Below are positions 25,451 through 34,120 of a stretch of DNA of 44,688 nt, in pieces. The notes beneath the pieces are model-generated. The model did no database searches. It had not been told where the DNA came from and was given only the letters and a program-made list of their open reading frames with translations. Source of the stretch: Candidatus Poribacteria bacterium (GTDB lineage: Bacteria; Poribacteria; WGA-4E; PCPOR2b); assembly GCA_022822005.1 (NCBI GenBank), contig JAJECO010000057.1, positions 1-44,688 on the forward strand, in the 5' to 3' direction. The position numbers were made by a program, and so were the translations under genes. The first letter of the stretch is position 1; the number at the start of each line of letters is the position of its first letter.

Positions 25451-26266
25451 TCATATTGGATTTACCAGAAATACGAAATAGTAGTACAACACTGGTGCCG
25501 AAAAAATCAAACTATCGCATCGGTCCAGTAATCCACCGTGCCCCGGAATTAAATGCCCCGAATCTTTAGCATCAGCACTTCGCTTAATAATGGACTCGCT
25601 CAAGTCGCTTAGTTGACCAACGATGCCCAGCAGAACCCCAAGAATCAGCGCGTGCGGTAGACTCAGTACGTCTTGCAAGAAAAAAGACCAAACACCAAGT
25701 CCGCCGAGCGCCCCAAATACCAGCCCTGCAATTGTCCCTTCAATCGTCTTGCCGGGACTAATCGTCGGGCGGAGCTTGTGCCTTCCAAATCGCTTGCCGA
25801 AGATATATGCCGCGGCATCACCTAACCAGACGGTCACAATCAAGAAAAAGATTAATCCGCTACCAGTTCCACTGATACTGCGCAGCAGAATCAGGTGATA
25901 TCCAAAAGCCCACCCAATATAGATGGCTCCTAGTAGCGTGCTTGCAACAGAAAGGAAGGCAACGTTGACCTGATCGCGTAAAATCTGGTAGGAAAAAGGA
26001 AGCAGGATCGCCAAGGAGAGAGCCAGTTCAATAGGGACTTTGAAGTCAACCAAATCAACTGCCGATAAACAGAAGAGGACGCCACATAAGACGGTGAAAA
26101 TTCGACCGCCCCGTCCCCCAATTGATTGGGAAAGCCCCCAAAACTCAATCAGCATCAGCGCAGTTGCCAATACAATGGAGGCTGAATAGGCATACCCTCC
26201 CCACCAAACAAGGAAGATAATCACAGGTATTAGGATGATCGCACTGATGACTCGCTTCCAAAACAT
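25451..26266 (-). CDS. cdsA: Phosphatidate cytidylyltransferase
   Basis: CdsA makes CDP-diacylglycerol from phosphatidate and CTP, the branch point of phospholipid synthesis, in the inner membrane. The 271-residue protein has about eight hydrophobic helices. The signature IKRSADAKDSGHLIPGHGGL, followed by LDRCDS, lies near the C terminus with all its acidic residues. GDAAAYIFGKRFGRHKL and SPGKTIEGTIAGL are the preceding conserved loops. It lies 51 bp after frr. In many bacteria uppS separates frr and cdsA; it is absent here. Confidence 0.96.
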   Translation of the reverse strand: MFWKRVISAIILIPVIIFLVWWGGYAYSASIVLATALMLIEFWGLSQSIGGRGGRIFTVLCGVLFCLSAVDLVDFKVPIELALSLAILLPFSYQILRDQVNVAFLSVASTLLGAIYIGWAFGYHLILLRSISGTGSGLIFFLIVTVWLGDAAAYIFGKRFGRHKLRPTISPGKTIEGTIAGLVFGALGGLGVWSFFLQDVLSLPHALILGVLLGIVGQLSDLSESIIKRSADAKDSGHLIPGHGGLLDRCDSLIFSAPVLYYYFVFLVNPI

Positions 26267-26317
26267 TGGCTGAGGGACGGACGAGTTTTTGGTTGCAGAC
26301 TGTGTCTCGGCTGCTGA

Positions 26318-26875
26318 TTACAGCTCGAGTAGCTCTTCTTCCTTTGATTTAAGCAATTCATCGGTCTGGTCGGTGTACAGATCCGTATATTCTTGAACCT
26401 CCGCCGCATACGTATGGCGTTCATCCTGAGAAATCTTTTTCGCCTTCTCTAACTTCTGCAGCGCATCATTTGCATCCCGTCGGATGTTTCTGATAGCAAC
26501 GCGCCCCTCTTCAGCCAGTTTAGCGACGTACCGGGTTAGTTCCTGCCGACGTTCGGTTGTCAACTCAGGGATTTGGATGCGGATTACGTTTCCGTCATTG
26601 TTCGGGTTCAATCCTAAGTCGGACCGTGCAATCGCTCTCTCGACCTCCTTGGTAACTGTCTTATCCCAAGGTTGGATGACAATCAAGCGAGGTTCAGGGA
26701 TGGTAATCGTAGCAACTTGATTAATTGGGCTCTTGGTGCCGTAATAATCGACATGAATATTATCCAATAGAGAAGCCGAGGCTCTCCCGGTGCGAACATG
26801 TGCAAAATCCCTTGCTGTGGATTCAACAGCCTTTTGCATTCGCGTCTCTGCATCACGAAGTATTGTTTTAGGCAT
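26318..26875 (-). CDS. frr: Ribosome recycling factor
   Basis: RRF splits post-termination ribosomes together with EF-G. The 185-residue protein has the full family length and pattern: VRTGRASASLLDNIHVDYYG near residue 30, then PEPRLIVIQPWD, IRIQIPELTTERRQELTRYV and a C-terminal coiled coil (residues about 105-180). I start at the ATG at 26875, because AAAGGAG lies just upstream; the frame extends to 26914 but lacks family similarity there. It directly follows tsf (55 bp). pyrH, usually between tsf and frr, is not here. Confidence 0.97.
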   Translation of the reverse strand: MPKTILRDAETRMQKAVESTARDFAHVRTGRASASLLDNIHVDYYGTKSPINQVATITIPEPRLIVIQPWDKTVTKEVERAIARSDLGLNPNNDGNVIRIQIPELTTERRQELTRYVAKLAEEGRVAIRNIRRDANDALQKLEKAKKISQDERHTYAAEVQEYTDLYTDQTDELLKSKEEELLEL

Positions 26876-26930
26876 TTTGAAAACTCCTTTAGATTGTCCA
26901 TCAATCGCAAACAATCTTCAGTCGTAGAAT

Positions 26931-27527
26931 CTAGTCTTGTCCTAACACATAGAGCGAAAACCGTTTTACAACAATGTTTTCACCAAGCTGTGCGATGGCG
27001 TCCTGAATGACCTGCTTAATCGTCTTATCCATCTCCCGAATATAAGGTTGTTCGAGCAGGCAAGCCTCAGCATAAAATTTGGAGAGTCTACCTTCAACGA
27101 TTTTATCGACGATGTGCTCCGGTTTGCCCTCGTCGAGTGTTTGTCGCCTCAAAATCTCCTTCTCTGACTCTAACACACTCTCTGGCACATCTTCTTCGCT
27201 GACATACTTAGGCTTGGCGGCGGCAACCTGCATCGCGATCTCTTTCGTCAGTTCCTGAAACTGTTCGGTGCGAGCGACGAAATCTGTTTCACAGTTGACC
27301 TCAACCAATACGCCGATCCGGCTGCCGGGATGAATATACGACCCAATCAGTCCTTCAGAGGTGGTGCGTCCACCCTTGAGTTCTGAAGCCTTCAATCCCT
27401 TTTCGCGGAGAAGTTGAATCGCCGCGTCTAAGTCCCCCTCTGTTTCGGTTAGGGCTTTCTTACAATCCATAATTCCGGCACTTGTACGTGCGCGTAACTC
27501 ACTAACCATCTTTGCAGTGATTTCCAT
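26931..27527 (-). CDS. tsf: Elongation factor Ts (short form)
   Basis: EF-Ts exchanges GDP for GTP on EF-Tu. At 198 residues this is the short form found in Thermus, cyanobacteria and others, lacking one of the duplicated core subdomains of the E. coli protein. The N-terminal UBA-like domain (VSELRARTSAGIMDCKKAL, 9-27) and the TDF motif (ETDFVAR, about 80-86) that contacts EF-Tu are intact. The ATG overlaps the rpsB stop codon (TAATG), so the two are translationally coupled. Confidence 0.97.
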   Translation of the reverse strand: MEITAKMVSELRARTSAGIMDCKKALTETEGDLDAAIQLLREKGLKASELKGGRTTSEGLIGSYIHPGSRIGVLVEVNCETDFVARTEQFQELTKEIAMQVAAAKPKYVSEEDVPESVLESEKEILRRQTLDEGKPEHIVDKIVEGRLSKFYAEACLLEQPYIREMDKTIKQVIQDAIAQLGENIVVKRFSLYVLGQD

Positions 27528-28417
27528 TAACTGTTAGCCTCCTGATCCTCTTCCTGTAAATCTTCTTGAGAATCTCCCTGATTTTCCTCTTGCCCCGCTT
27601 CTTGAGCGTTTTCCTGAGAATCCTCTGACTCTTGATTCACACCCTCCGCGTCATCGGTTACGGACTCAGCTTCCGATGCTTCCGGCTCGCCAGCTTCCTC
27701 TACCGGTGGCTCCGCTTCATCTGCCCCTTCTAAGGCACTCGCCCGTCCTTCAACCACGGCGGTTGCAAGCACGGAACAGATAAGCTTAATTGCGCGGATT
27801 GCATCATCGTTTGCAGGAATCGGATAATCGATCGGATCTGGATCACAGTTCGTATCAACGATTGCGACAACTGGAACGCCTAACTTATTCGCCTCTTTTA
27901 CGGCAATGTGCTCCTTACGCGTATCTGTAATAATCACGGCTTCGGGAAGTTTCCCCATAGTTTTGATACCCGCAAGGTTGTTATTTAACTTCGTCTTCTC
28001 ACGTCTGAGACTCATTACTTCTTTCTTGGGCAGCTGCTCAAAGACTCCGTTCTCTTCATCTTGCTCTATTTTCGTCAGCCGGCTAATACTACGCTTAATC
28101 GTTTCATAGTTGGTCAACATACCACCCAACCAACGATGGTTCACGTGGAACATCTGGCATCTGGCGGCTTCTTCTGCTACCGTCTCCTGGGTCTGCTTCT
28201 TCGTTCCGACAAAGAGCACTGCGCCGCCTCGCGATGCAACATCCTGCACAAATTCATAAGCTGTCTGGAGTAGACGCAACGTTTTCTGGAGATCTATGAT
28301 GTAGATCCCGTTACGTTCCGCAAAGATATAGGGTGCCATCTTGGGGTTCCAGCGTCGGGACTGATGCCCGAAGTGAACGCCCGCCTCCAGAAGTTCTTTC
28401 ATTGTAACTGTTCTCAA
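27527..28417 (-). CDS. rpsB: 30S ribosomal protein S2 with acidic C-terminal tail
   Basis: A 296-residue S2. The start is a TTG at 28417, supported by AAGGAG six bases upstream and by family-like N-terminal residues ([19 protein letters not shown]). The next Met, five codons on, has no Shine-Dalgarno. Conserved blocks [33 protein letters not shown] and [13 protein letters not shown] are present. After about residue 230 comes a tail of nearly 70 residues made mostly of E, Q, D, A and S ([18 protein letters not shown]), absent from E. coli S2. It heads the operon with tsf, frr, cdsA, dxr and rseP. Confidence 0.96.
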   Translation of the reverse strand: MRTVTMKELLEAGVHFGHQSRRWNPKMAPYIFAERNGIYIIDLQKTLRLLQTAYEFVQDVASRGGAVLFVGTKKQTQETVAEEAARCQMFHVNHRWLGGMLTNYETIKRSISRLTKIEQDEENGVFEQLPKKEVMSLRREKTKLNNNLAGIKTMGKLPEAVIITDTRKEHIAVKEANKLGVPVVAIVDTNCDPDPIDYPIPANDDAIRAIKLICSVLATAVVEGRASALEGADEAEPPVEEAGEPEASEAESVTDDAEGVNQESEDSQENAQEAGQEENQGDSQEDLQEEDQEANS

Positions 28418-28423
28418 AAGAAT

Positions 28424-28494
28424 CTCCTTACCTAACTTTTAGGTTTTCGCTTCCACTCCTCTCACATTTACATCAGACTCTCAAAACAGGAGAG
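28424..28494 (-). promoter_or_regulatory. rpsB leader hairpins and ribosome binding site
   Basis: On the minus strand, an ACCTAA/TTAGGT hairpin with a 3-nt loop (28430-28444) abuts the AAGGAG site at 28424-28429. A second hairpin (CTCTC/GAGAG, 28478-28494) lies further up the leader of about 130 nt. Their placement suits translational control of rpsB-tsf, for example by S2 itself, but no known leader motif was recognised. Confidence 0.35.
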
Positions 28495-28554
28495 AACCTT
28501 CTGTGTAAATCAAGAAGTGTGATTGATTGAAAAAACTACCTTCAAAACGCGGTA

Positions 28555-28584
28555 AATATAACATATCATCCGAAAGCATGTCAA
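28555..28584 (-). promoter_or_regulatory. Sigma70-type promoter of the rpsB operon
   Basis: On the minus strand, TTGACA (28584-28579) and TATATT (28560-28555) are separated by 18 bases. The -35 is a perfect match and the -10 matches five of six. Transcription would start near 28548, giving a leader of about 130 nt before rpsB. Confidence 0.8.
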
Positions 28585-28646
28585 GCCTGTCTTGGTTTTC
28601 ACGTTCGCAGAAGTGCTCCTTGAGACTTCTGCCCAAGAACACCCTC

Positions 28647-29615
28647 TCATGCCGTTCTCGCTGTCAGGTGCATAAGCTCCGAACAGGTTTTCCACTCAAC
28701 TTCGCTAGCCAGCACTTCGTTCACCCGCCTACCAACCACATCGAGCGCAGCCAATCCGGTCTCCAAACCGTTTGAAAATAGGGATTGCCAATGTGTCAGC
28801 AGAATGGGAAAACCGCCGGTCTCTAATACTTCACGGATTTTGCCGCCACGCCCGTCGCTTGTAATTACCGCATCCGCAATATGTTGGACGAATTCCTGAT
28901 CAGATCGAGGAGAGTCGATAGTCTGCCACCAGAAATCGTCCACCGTCGAAGGAATTGAGATCAACGCTGTGTCCCCATCCTGGAACGCAACCCAAGGCTT
29001 AGATGCTGGCTTGTCATGCAGCGTGTGCAGAAAATACCATGAGAGAGGTCGACCATATACATTTTGTTGTGCTGCGACAATCGCAGCGATATATTCGTCT
29101 TCCACATCACTGGCAAAAGTCCACGGCGACGTTACGCCGGTTGCATCAAACCCTGCGGCTTTCAGGTATTCCATCGCTTTCGTGAGGTAAGGCGTCAGTG
29201 TGCTTCGGTCCTGCTTCTGCGACCAAGGGGATTCGCCTTCATCATAGTATCCGCCCTCGCTCAGGTTCACAGCGAGATTGTGGGTAAGCATCTCCGGACA
29301 GAAATCGAACCGGTCACTCAACCGACGTTTTACTGTGTCCAACCATTCACGGGTTATTGCTGGGCTATGTCCATCAATGCCGGACAGGATATCTCCACGA
29401 CCCGCGGGTACGGGTATGATTGAGAACTTACCTGCCATACCGTGCGCCTGAGCCACATCACAGAAACGATCCAAGAATTCATTCGGAATGGTATCCAACA
29501 ACAAGCGTCCATCGCTGGTATAGGGAGGGCTATCATGCACCTCCTCTTTATGGAAACGATAAACGTGAATTAGCGGACAGCTGTCATCAACTATGAGGGA
29601 AATTGGTATCGCCAT
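28647..29615 (-). CDS. Polysaccharide-deacetylase-like (NodB-fold) protein
   Basis: A 322-residue protein resembling the NodB-fold carbohydrate esterase superfamily, although divergent. The paired aspartates D10-D11 in LIVDDSCP sit where the catalytic and metal Asp occur. H112 in MLTHNLAVN may be a metal ligand, in an HxxxN rather than HxxxH arrangement. FSIIPVPAGRG and a late ILLTHWQSLFSNG fit later strands. No signal peptide is visible, so it is probably cytoplasmic. It is the last of three tightly packed genes with the dehydrogenase (7 bp) and aldolase, implying sugar or sugar-acid catabolism. Catalytic competence is uncertain. Confidence 0.55.
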   Translation of the reverse strand: MAIPISLIVDDSCPLIHVYRFHKEEVHDSPPYTSDGRLLLDTIPNEFLDRFCDVAQAHGMAGKFSIIPVPAGRGDILSGIDGHSPAITREWLDTVKRRLSDRFDFCPEMLTHNLAVNLSEGGYYDEGESPWSQKQDRSTLTPYLTKAMEYLKAAGFDATGVTSPWTFASDVEDEYIAAIVAAQQNVYGRPLSWYFLHTLHDKPASKPWVAFQDGDTALISIPSTVDDFWWQTIDSPRSDQEFVQHIADAVITSDGRGGKIREVLETGGFPILLTHWQSLFSNGLETGLAALDVVGRRVNEVLASEVEWKTCSELMHLTARTA

Positions 29616-29622
29616 AAGCGAG

Positions 29623-30606
29623 TTACAACGGTATTTCTATCTTCTGCGGACGTCCGGTGTGGATAGATTCTGTAATCTTTTCTACCAACAGGGTAGAGAC
29701 AATACCGGGACGCGCCGAAACATAAGGCTCCGTATCGTTACGGATGGCTTCTACTAAGAACGGCATCCGGTCAATAGGTCCAGGTTTTAGGGTTTCATCG
29801 CCGCCAAAAGTGACCTTGCTGAAGTGTTCATATAAGACTGCGGACTGCTCGCCATCGAAGAATTCAAAGAACCACTTGGAGATGACGTTATTGCTTCCGG
29901 CGTCGCTCATCAGAAAAGTCGCCACCGAATCGTTGGCAAAGCGGATAGTTGCTGCCGCTGTGTCCACCATATCAGGACTGCCTAATTCGCCATCCGGGTG
30001 GGTAATCTGCCCGCCTGTCGCGTAGACTTCCACGGGATCCACATCGTGAATCCAACAGAGCAGATCTACGGCATGGACACCGACATCGTAGAGGGGACCG
30101 CCGCCCTCTTCCGGGTGCCAGCGCCATCGACTGAGATCCGCCGGTCCCATCATGCACTGGCCATGGCTCACCTTTGGCGAGTGTATTCGTTTCTTGATCT
30201 CTCGCGCTGCTCCCGAAAAGCGGATTGAGAAGTTAATCATCAGCTTCCGGTCAGCCGTTTTCATCGCCTCATAGATGCGCAGACAGTCGGCAGTTGTCAT
30301 TGCCATCGGTTTTTCGAGATAGAGATGCTTTCCGGCATTGAAGGCAGCAACCGCTAAGTCGGCGTGAGAACTATGAGACGTAGCAATCGAGACAATATCT
30401 ACCGACGGATCGGAAAACACCCGGTCGGGATCGGTGGTGTGGTAATCGCCGCCGTACTGTTCGTGAAAACCCTTCGCTGAGTCGGATCGAACGTCACAGA
30501 AGCCGCGCACTTCAACGTCCGGCGTGTCCGAAGCATACCGTGCGTGACCATTACCCGCACCTCCACATCCAATAAGTGCCCAACCCAGTCTATCACTGGT
30601 CCCCAT
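29623..30606 (-). CDS. Gfo/Idh/MocA family oxidoreductase
   Basis: A 327-residue NAD(P)-dependent sugar or cyclitol dehydrogenase. The Rossmann start WALIGCGGAGNGHARY lies at 9-24. EKPMAM (about 98-103) carries the conserved catalytic Lys, and DVGVHAVDLLCWI (about 173-185) matches the catalytic Asp/His helix. The first residues (MGTSDRLG) are followed directly by the first strand. It lies 2 bp from the aldolase and 7 bp from the deacetylase-like gene, so the three are co-transcribed. Substrate unknown. Confidence 0.9.
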   Translation of the reverse strand: MGTSDRLGWALIGCGGAGNGHARYASDTPDVEVRGFCDVRSDSAKGFHEQYGGDYHTTDPDRVFSDPSVDIVSIATSHSSHADLAVAAFNAGKHLYLEKPMAMTTADCLRIYEAMKTADRKLMINFSIRFSGAAREIKKRIHSPKVSHGQCMMGPADLSRWRWHPEEGGGPLYDVGVHAVDLLCWIHDVDPVEVYATGGQITHPDGELGSPDMVDTAAATIRFANDSVATFLMSDAGSNNVISKWFFEFFDGEQSAVLYEHFSKVTFGGDETLKPGPIDRMPFLVEAIRNDTEPYVSARPGIVSTLLVEKITESIHTGRPQKIEIPL

Positions 30607-30608
30607 TT

Positions 30609-31352
30609 TTACTCCTCCCGTGCTTCTCTCAACTGCCGTCCCGCTTCGGCGGCCAAGAAGCTCATATCATTGCTCAGGTCGAAGAAGACAAACCCTTGCT
30701 CCTTCCGTTTCAGCAGATCCTCGGCGGACCCGACAGGAATGCCACACGGTTTGCCAACCCGATTGCAGGCATCCAGAAAGTGTTGAATTGCCTCTTCATG
30801 TTCGGCACTGCCAGCGGCGACCCCCATTTCAAGGGATAGGTCACCGGGTCCGAGAAAGCCGATGTCAACGCCTTCAATCTCCATGATGGCTTCCGCATTC
30901 CGAATGCCTTCCCGGTCCTCAATCTGCGGTACCACCACGACTTCATCGTCGATCCATGTTTTATAGTCGGGGCCCAATGTCCCCGCTCGACCGGTTCCCG
31001 AAGACCGTCGTCCCCGTGGTGGGTAGCGGCAGGCTTGCGCGATTTGCGTTGCTTGCTCTGGGGTGCTGACATGCGGCGGCACAACCCCGAATGCGCCCGC
31101 ATCTAATACTCGCCCGATGGTTTCTGGCGCATGGTCCCATACGCGCACAATCGGCGTTGCCCCGCGCGATTCAATCGCTCGGAACATATTCGCGATCTCT
31201 GTGATTCCGACCGGAGAGTGTTCCGAATCGACAGCAAGCCAGTCAAATCCAGCGGAGACCATGACTTCTGCTGCTTGTGGTGAACCGAGATTCAGCCACG
31301 AACCAATAGATACTTCTCCACCCGACAATGCTTCACGAATCTTATTTCTCAT
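30609..31352 (-). CDS. HpcH/HpaI family class II aldolase
   Basis: A 247-residue metal-dependent pyruvate aldolase of the HpcH/HpaI family, cleaving 2-keto-3-deoxy sugar acids or hydroxy-keto acids. VDSEHSP (41-47) holds the catalytic His and IVRVWD the substrate Arg. Metal ligands are the Glu of PQIEDREGIRN and the Asp of GPGDLSLEMG. It heads the operon of three. The ATG at 31352 is preceded at once by in-frame stop codons, so the start is fixed, yet its Shine-Dalgarno is weak. A strong AAGGAGG further upstream instead precedes a four-codon frame (GTG CCT CAA CAG TAG), perhaps a leader peptide. Confidence 0.88.
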   Translation of the reverse strand: MRNKIREALSGGEVSIGSWLNLGSPQAAEVMVSAGFDWLAVDSEHSPVGITEIANMFRAIESRGATPIVRVWDHAPETIGRVLDAGAFGVVPPHVSTPEQATQIAQACRYPPRGRRSSGTGRAGTLGPDYKTWIDDEVVVVPQIEDREGIRNAEAIMEIEGVDIGFLGPGDLSLEMGVAAGSAEHEEAIQHFLDACNRVGKPCGIPVGSAEDLLKRKEQGFVFFDLSNDMSFLAAEAGRQLREAREE

Positions 31353-31426
31353 CTAAAATCAGCGGCAGCCTCGTCTACTGTTGAGGCACCGCACCTCCTT
31401 ACCGAAAGATAAATCCAAGAAATCAC

Positions 31427-31455
31427 ATCATATCAGAGTTTTACCGCTTCTGCAA
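31427..31455 (-). promoter_or_regulatory. Predicted promoter of the aldolase operon
   Basis: On the minus strand, TTGCAG (31455-31450) and TATGAT (31432-31427) are 17 bases apart, matching four and five of six consensus positions. It lies about 75 bases before the aldolase start. Confidence 0.55.
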
Positions 31456-31533
31456 CGAAAAACAGATGAGGCCGCGCATTAATCAAGCAACATAACTCCA
31501 GCAGGGAGAGTCAACAACATCAGTCATACACAA

Positions 31534-32274
31534 TTAGAGAAGCAGCAAGATACCCATGACCACCAACGCGACATTAACACATCCATCGAATTGCCCCTCG
31601 GGTATAGATCTGTTCAGTTTGCCACCGAGCCATATCGCCGCCAAAATTAGGGGTAAAGAAGTCACATAGAGCCGTAATACGGTATGCGTCCATAAACCAG
31701 CCAACCCGTGACTCGCCAAAATCAGCATACCGGTGAAGACAAAGTAACTCTGTAACGTGGATCGGAAGCGATCCGGAGACCAATCACGAAGTGTGGCATA
31801 AATGGTAATCACCACCCCGCTGGTGTTGTAAGCTGCGCCGAGCACCCCAGCAAGGAATCCAAATAGGTAAGTGAGTGCGGATCCAGCACCTACTCGGCGG
31901 GAATCGATAATATTTAGATGACGATTTGCTATATTGTATAGGCTAAACAGGATGACCAGTATTCCCAGAAATACTTTCATCAGTTCTTGGGGCACACCTT
32001 TTAACATAAAAATCCCCATAGGTATGCCGAAGCACGACGATAGCACTAAGCGCCAAGCGGCATTCAGGTCCGCGACGCGCCAATTCCTCAATAAGATAAC
32101 AGTTCCAATTGTCATTAGAACAAACGCAACTAATGGGGTAGCGGTCTTTAGTTCGATAATCATCAGTAGCAGCGGCATGGCGATTAACGCCTGACCAAAA
32201 CCGAGCGTCGAATGTACGAAAGTCGAAACAAAGAGAATGGCAAATATTAAAAGATATGGCTGAGTCATGTGCAT
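31534..32274 (-). CDS. TauE/SafE (TSUP) family membrane transporter
   Basis: A 246-residue integral membrane protein of the TSUP family, proposed exporters or importers of sulfite, sulfonates or organic acids. There are about eight hydrophobic helices in two homologous halves, with the family marks STLGFGQALIAMPLL near residue 22 and FLAGVLGAAYNTSGVVITIY near 140. The C-terminal half (LPLILAAIWLGGKLNRSIPE) is also typical. It is transcribed toward the aldolase operon but is 180 bp away with its own spacer, so co-transcription is uncertain. The transported compound is unknown. Confidence 0.85.
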   Translation of the reverse strand: MHMTQPYLLIFAILFVSTFVHSTLGFGQALIAMPLLLMIIELKTATPLVAFVLMTIGTVILLRNWRVADLNAAWRLVLSSCFGIPMGIFMLKGVPQELMKVFLGILVILFSLYNIANRHLNIIDSRRVGAGSALTYLFGFLAGVLGAAYNTSGVVITIYATLRDWSPDRFRSTLQSYFVFTGMLILASHGLAGLWTHTVLRLYVTSLPLILAAIWLGGKLNRSIPEGQFDGCVNVALVVMGILLLL

Positions 32275-32430
32275 AGGGGAATCATTTGCTGGGCGTGGAT
32301 AGCGTGCGAGTTCCGCCTCCAGAGACGTTTATGTTGTACTTACGAGGTTTTTGTGCCAAAATAAAAAATATATAGGGTGCATCAGTCCAATCCACCAATG
32401 AACCAAACCAGCTTCAAGGAGGCGCTCCCA

Positions 32431-33693
32431 ATGGATTCCCTTTCTACAGAATTGTTTGATGAAATCTCTAAGATTCCGTGTGTCAACTCGCATTCTCACA
32501 TTAGTCCTGAGATAGACCGGATTGCGGAAGCACCCGACGCCCTCGCTTTTTTCAAACACGCGTATCCCGCCTCCGATTTGGTCTCGGCGGGGATGACCAA
32601 CGAGCAGATGAAAGCGGCGCTGGAACCGGGTCTTCCGCTTGCAGAACGATGGAAGATCTTCGAGCCGTATTTCCGATACACCCGTTTGACAGGGTATTCG
32701 CAGTGCATCATTGAAGGGTTCCGAGATTTACTTGGGTTTTCCGACTTAACCGCCGAGACCGTTGAACCCATTTCAGATGCCCTGCGTGAGCATAGCAAAA
32801 CCGGATTTTACCATGAAGTGCTGCAGCAGCGCTCTAACATCGCACTCACAGTAATCAACATGGAAGACCTGATCGAAGTGGATCGAACACTGTTCCTGCC
32901 ACTGCCACGCTTGAACCGCTTTAGTATGCTTCATTCTCCTGACCAAGTTCGAGCTATCGAAAAAGATTATGACGTATCCATCACCAACCTTGCCCAACAC
33001 GTCGAAGTAATTCGACAAGCCTGCCGGGATTGGAAGCGGGCAACCGTTGCAGGGGTGAAGATGTCTCAGTCCTACCATCGCTGCATGGATTTCACCGCAC
33101 GGCAGAAGGAGGACGCGGCGAGGGTGTTCGATGGATTGATGCGAGGGGAGTACGCCGGACTGGAATCGGAGGAAGGAGTCCTCTTGGAGGACTACCTCGT
33201 CTTTGAATGTTGTCGTGCCGCCTCCGATGCCGATCTGACTATCCAGTTCCATCAAGGCATACGAGCGGGAAATTACGGAAGCATGGAAGGCTGCACCCCC
33301 GCACCACTGACCGAACTGTTTCAGGCTTTCCGAGAGGCACGTTTCGACCTCTCTCATGCTGGCTATCCCTACCTTCGGGAAGGTGCGGTGCTCGGCAAGA
33401 CCTTCAGCAATGTCTACCTGAATATGTCCTGGATCCATATCATCTCGCCGATCGGCTCCCGGCTCGATTTGAGGGAGTGGCTTCAAATGGTGCCCTATAA
33501 TAAAATTATCGCTTTTGGAGATGACCTCCAACATGTCGAAGCGGTTTATGGTCATCTCAAGATGGCGCGTCAGAATTTCGCAATTGCGCTTGCCGAAATG
33601 ATACGGGAGGGACTGGTGTCAGAATCCCTCGCCCTCGATGTCGCTCAAGCTGCATTCCACGACAATCCAGCGAAAGTTTATGGGGTAAAATAA
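32431..33693 (+). CDS. Amidohydrolase-superfamily protein
   Basis: A 420-residue TIM-barrel amidohydrolase. The HSH metal motif sits at residues 21-23 after CVNS. Later ligands probably lie in IQFHQGIRAGNYG, FDLSHAGYPY and IAFGDDLQHVEAVYG. The C-terminal layout resembles amidohydrolase-2 and uronate-isomerase-like proteins. I start at the ATG at 32431 because AAGGAGG lies about nine bases before it; the earlier in-frame ATGs at 32377 and 32398 lack that. It stands alone on the plus strand between two minus-strand clusters. Whether it hydrolyses, decarboxylates or isomerises is unknown. Confidence 0.82.
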   Translation: MDSLSTELFDEISKIPCVNSHSHISPEIDRIAEAPDALAFFKHAYPASDLVSAGMTNEQMKAALEPGLPLAERWKIFEPYFRYTRLTGYSQCIIEGFRDLLGFSDLTAETVEPISDALREHSKTGFYHEVLQQRSNIALTVINMEDLIEVDRTLFLPLPRLNRFSMLHSPDQVRAIEKDYDVSITNLAQHVEVIRQACRDWKRATVAGVKMSQSYHRCMDFTARQKEDAARVFDGLMRGEYAGLESEEGVLLEDYLVFECCRAASDADLTIQFHQGIRAGNYGSMEGCTPAPLTELFQAFREARFDLSHAGYPYLREGAVLGKTFSNVYLNMSWIHIISPIGSRLDLREWLQMVPYNKIIAFGDDLQHVEAVYGHLKMARQNFAIALAEMIREGLVSESLALDVAQAAFHDNPAKVYGVK

Positions 33694-33731
33694 TTTTCTG
33701 TCGAGATGTGAATCTCGACCTACGCGTTGAT

Positions 33732-34040
33732 ACTATGGTGAACAATACAAATAAGTACACACATTAACCTTTGGTGCTAGTTAGTGAAAGGGTCTTTTCC
33801 ACATTGTTGAAGCGTTCATTGATTCATTAGTGGGGTAGCTGATTGATTTTTCTTAGGTTCTACCCTTGGGCTGCACATGTCGCCCCTCCCCGATAAATCG
33901 GGATTTGAAACCGGGGCTAAAGGTACCCAAGAGCCAATAGTTTTCATGTGTCACGCATCACGTTTGACGTTATCAACAGCTGCAAACTAACACCAGTGGT
34001 TATTATTCAAATGTACCAGTAATTATAATTTTTACCATAA
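33732..34040 (+). repeat. Dispersed repeat element, copy B (309 bp)
   Basis: Same sequence and orientation as copy A at 3295-3654, without the roughly 50-base insertion that adds a second hairpin unit. It starts ACTATGGTGAACAATACAAA and ends TTTTTACCATAA. The rest of the gap (33694-33731, 34041-34120) shows nothing recognisable. Confidence 0.85.
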
Positions 34041-34120
34041 TATTTGTAGGAACGGATAGCACCCATCAGGTCAATGAATCAATGAACTAACGCACCAATG
34101 CACTTAGGTACTAATCTGGG

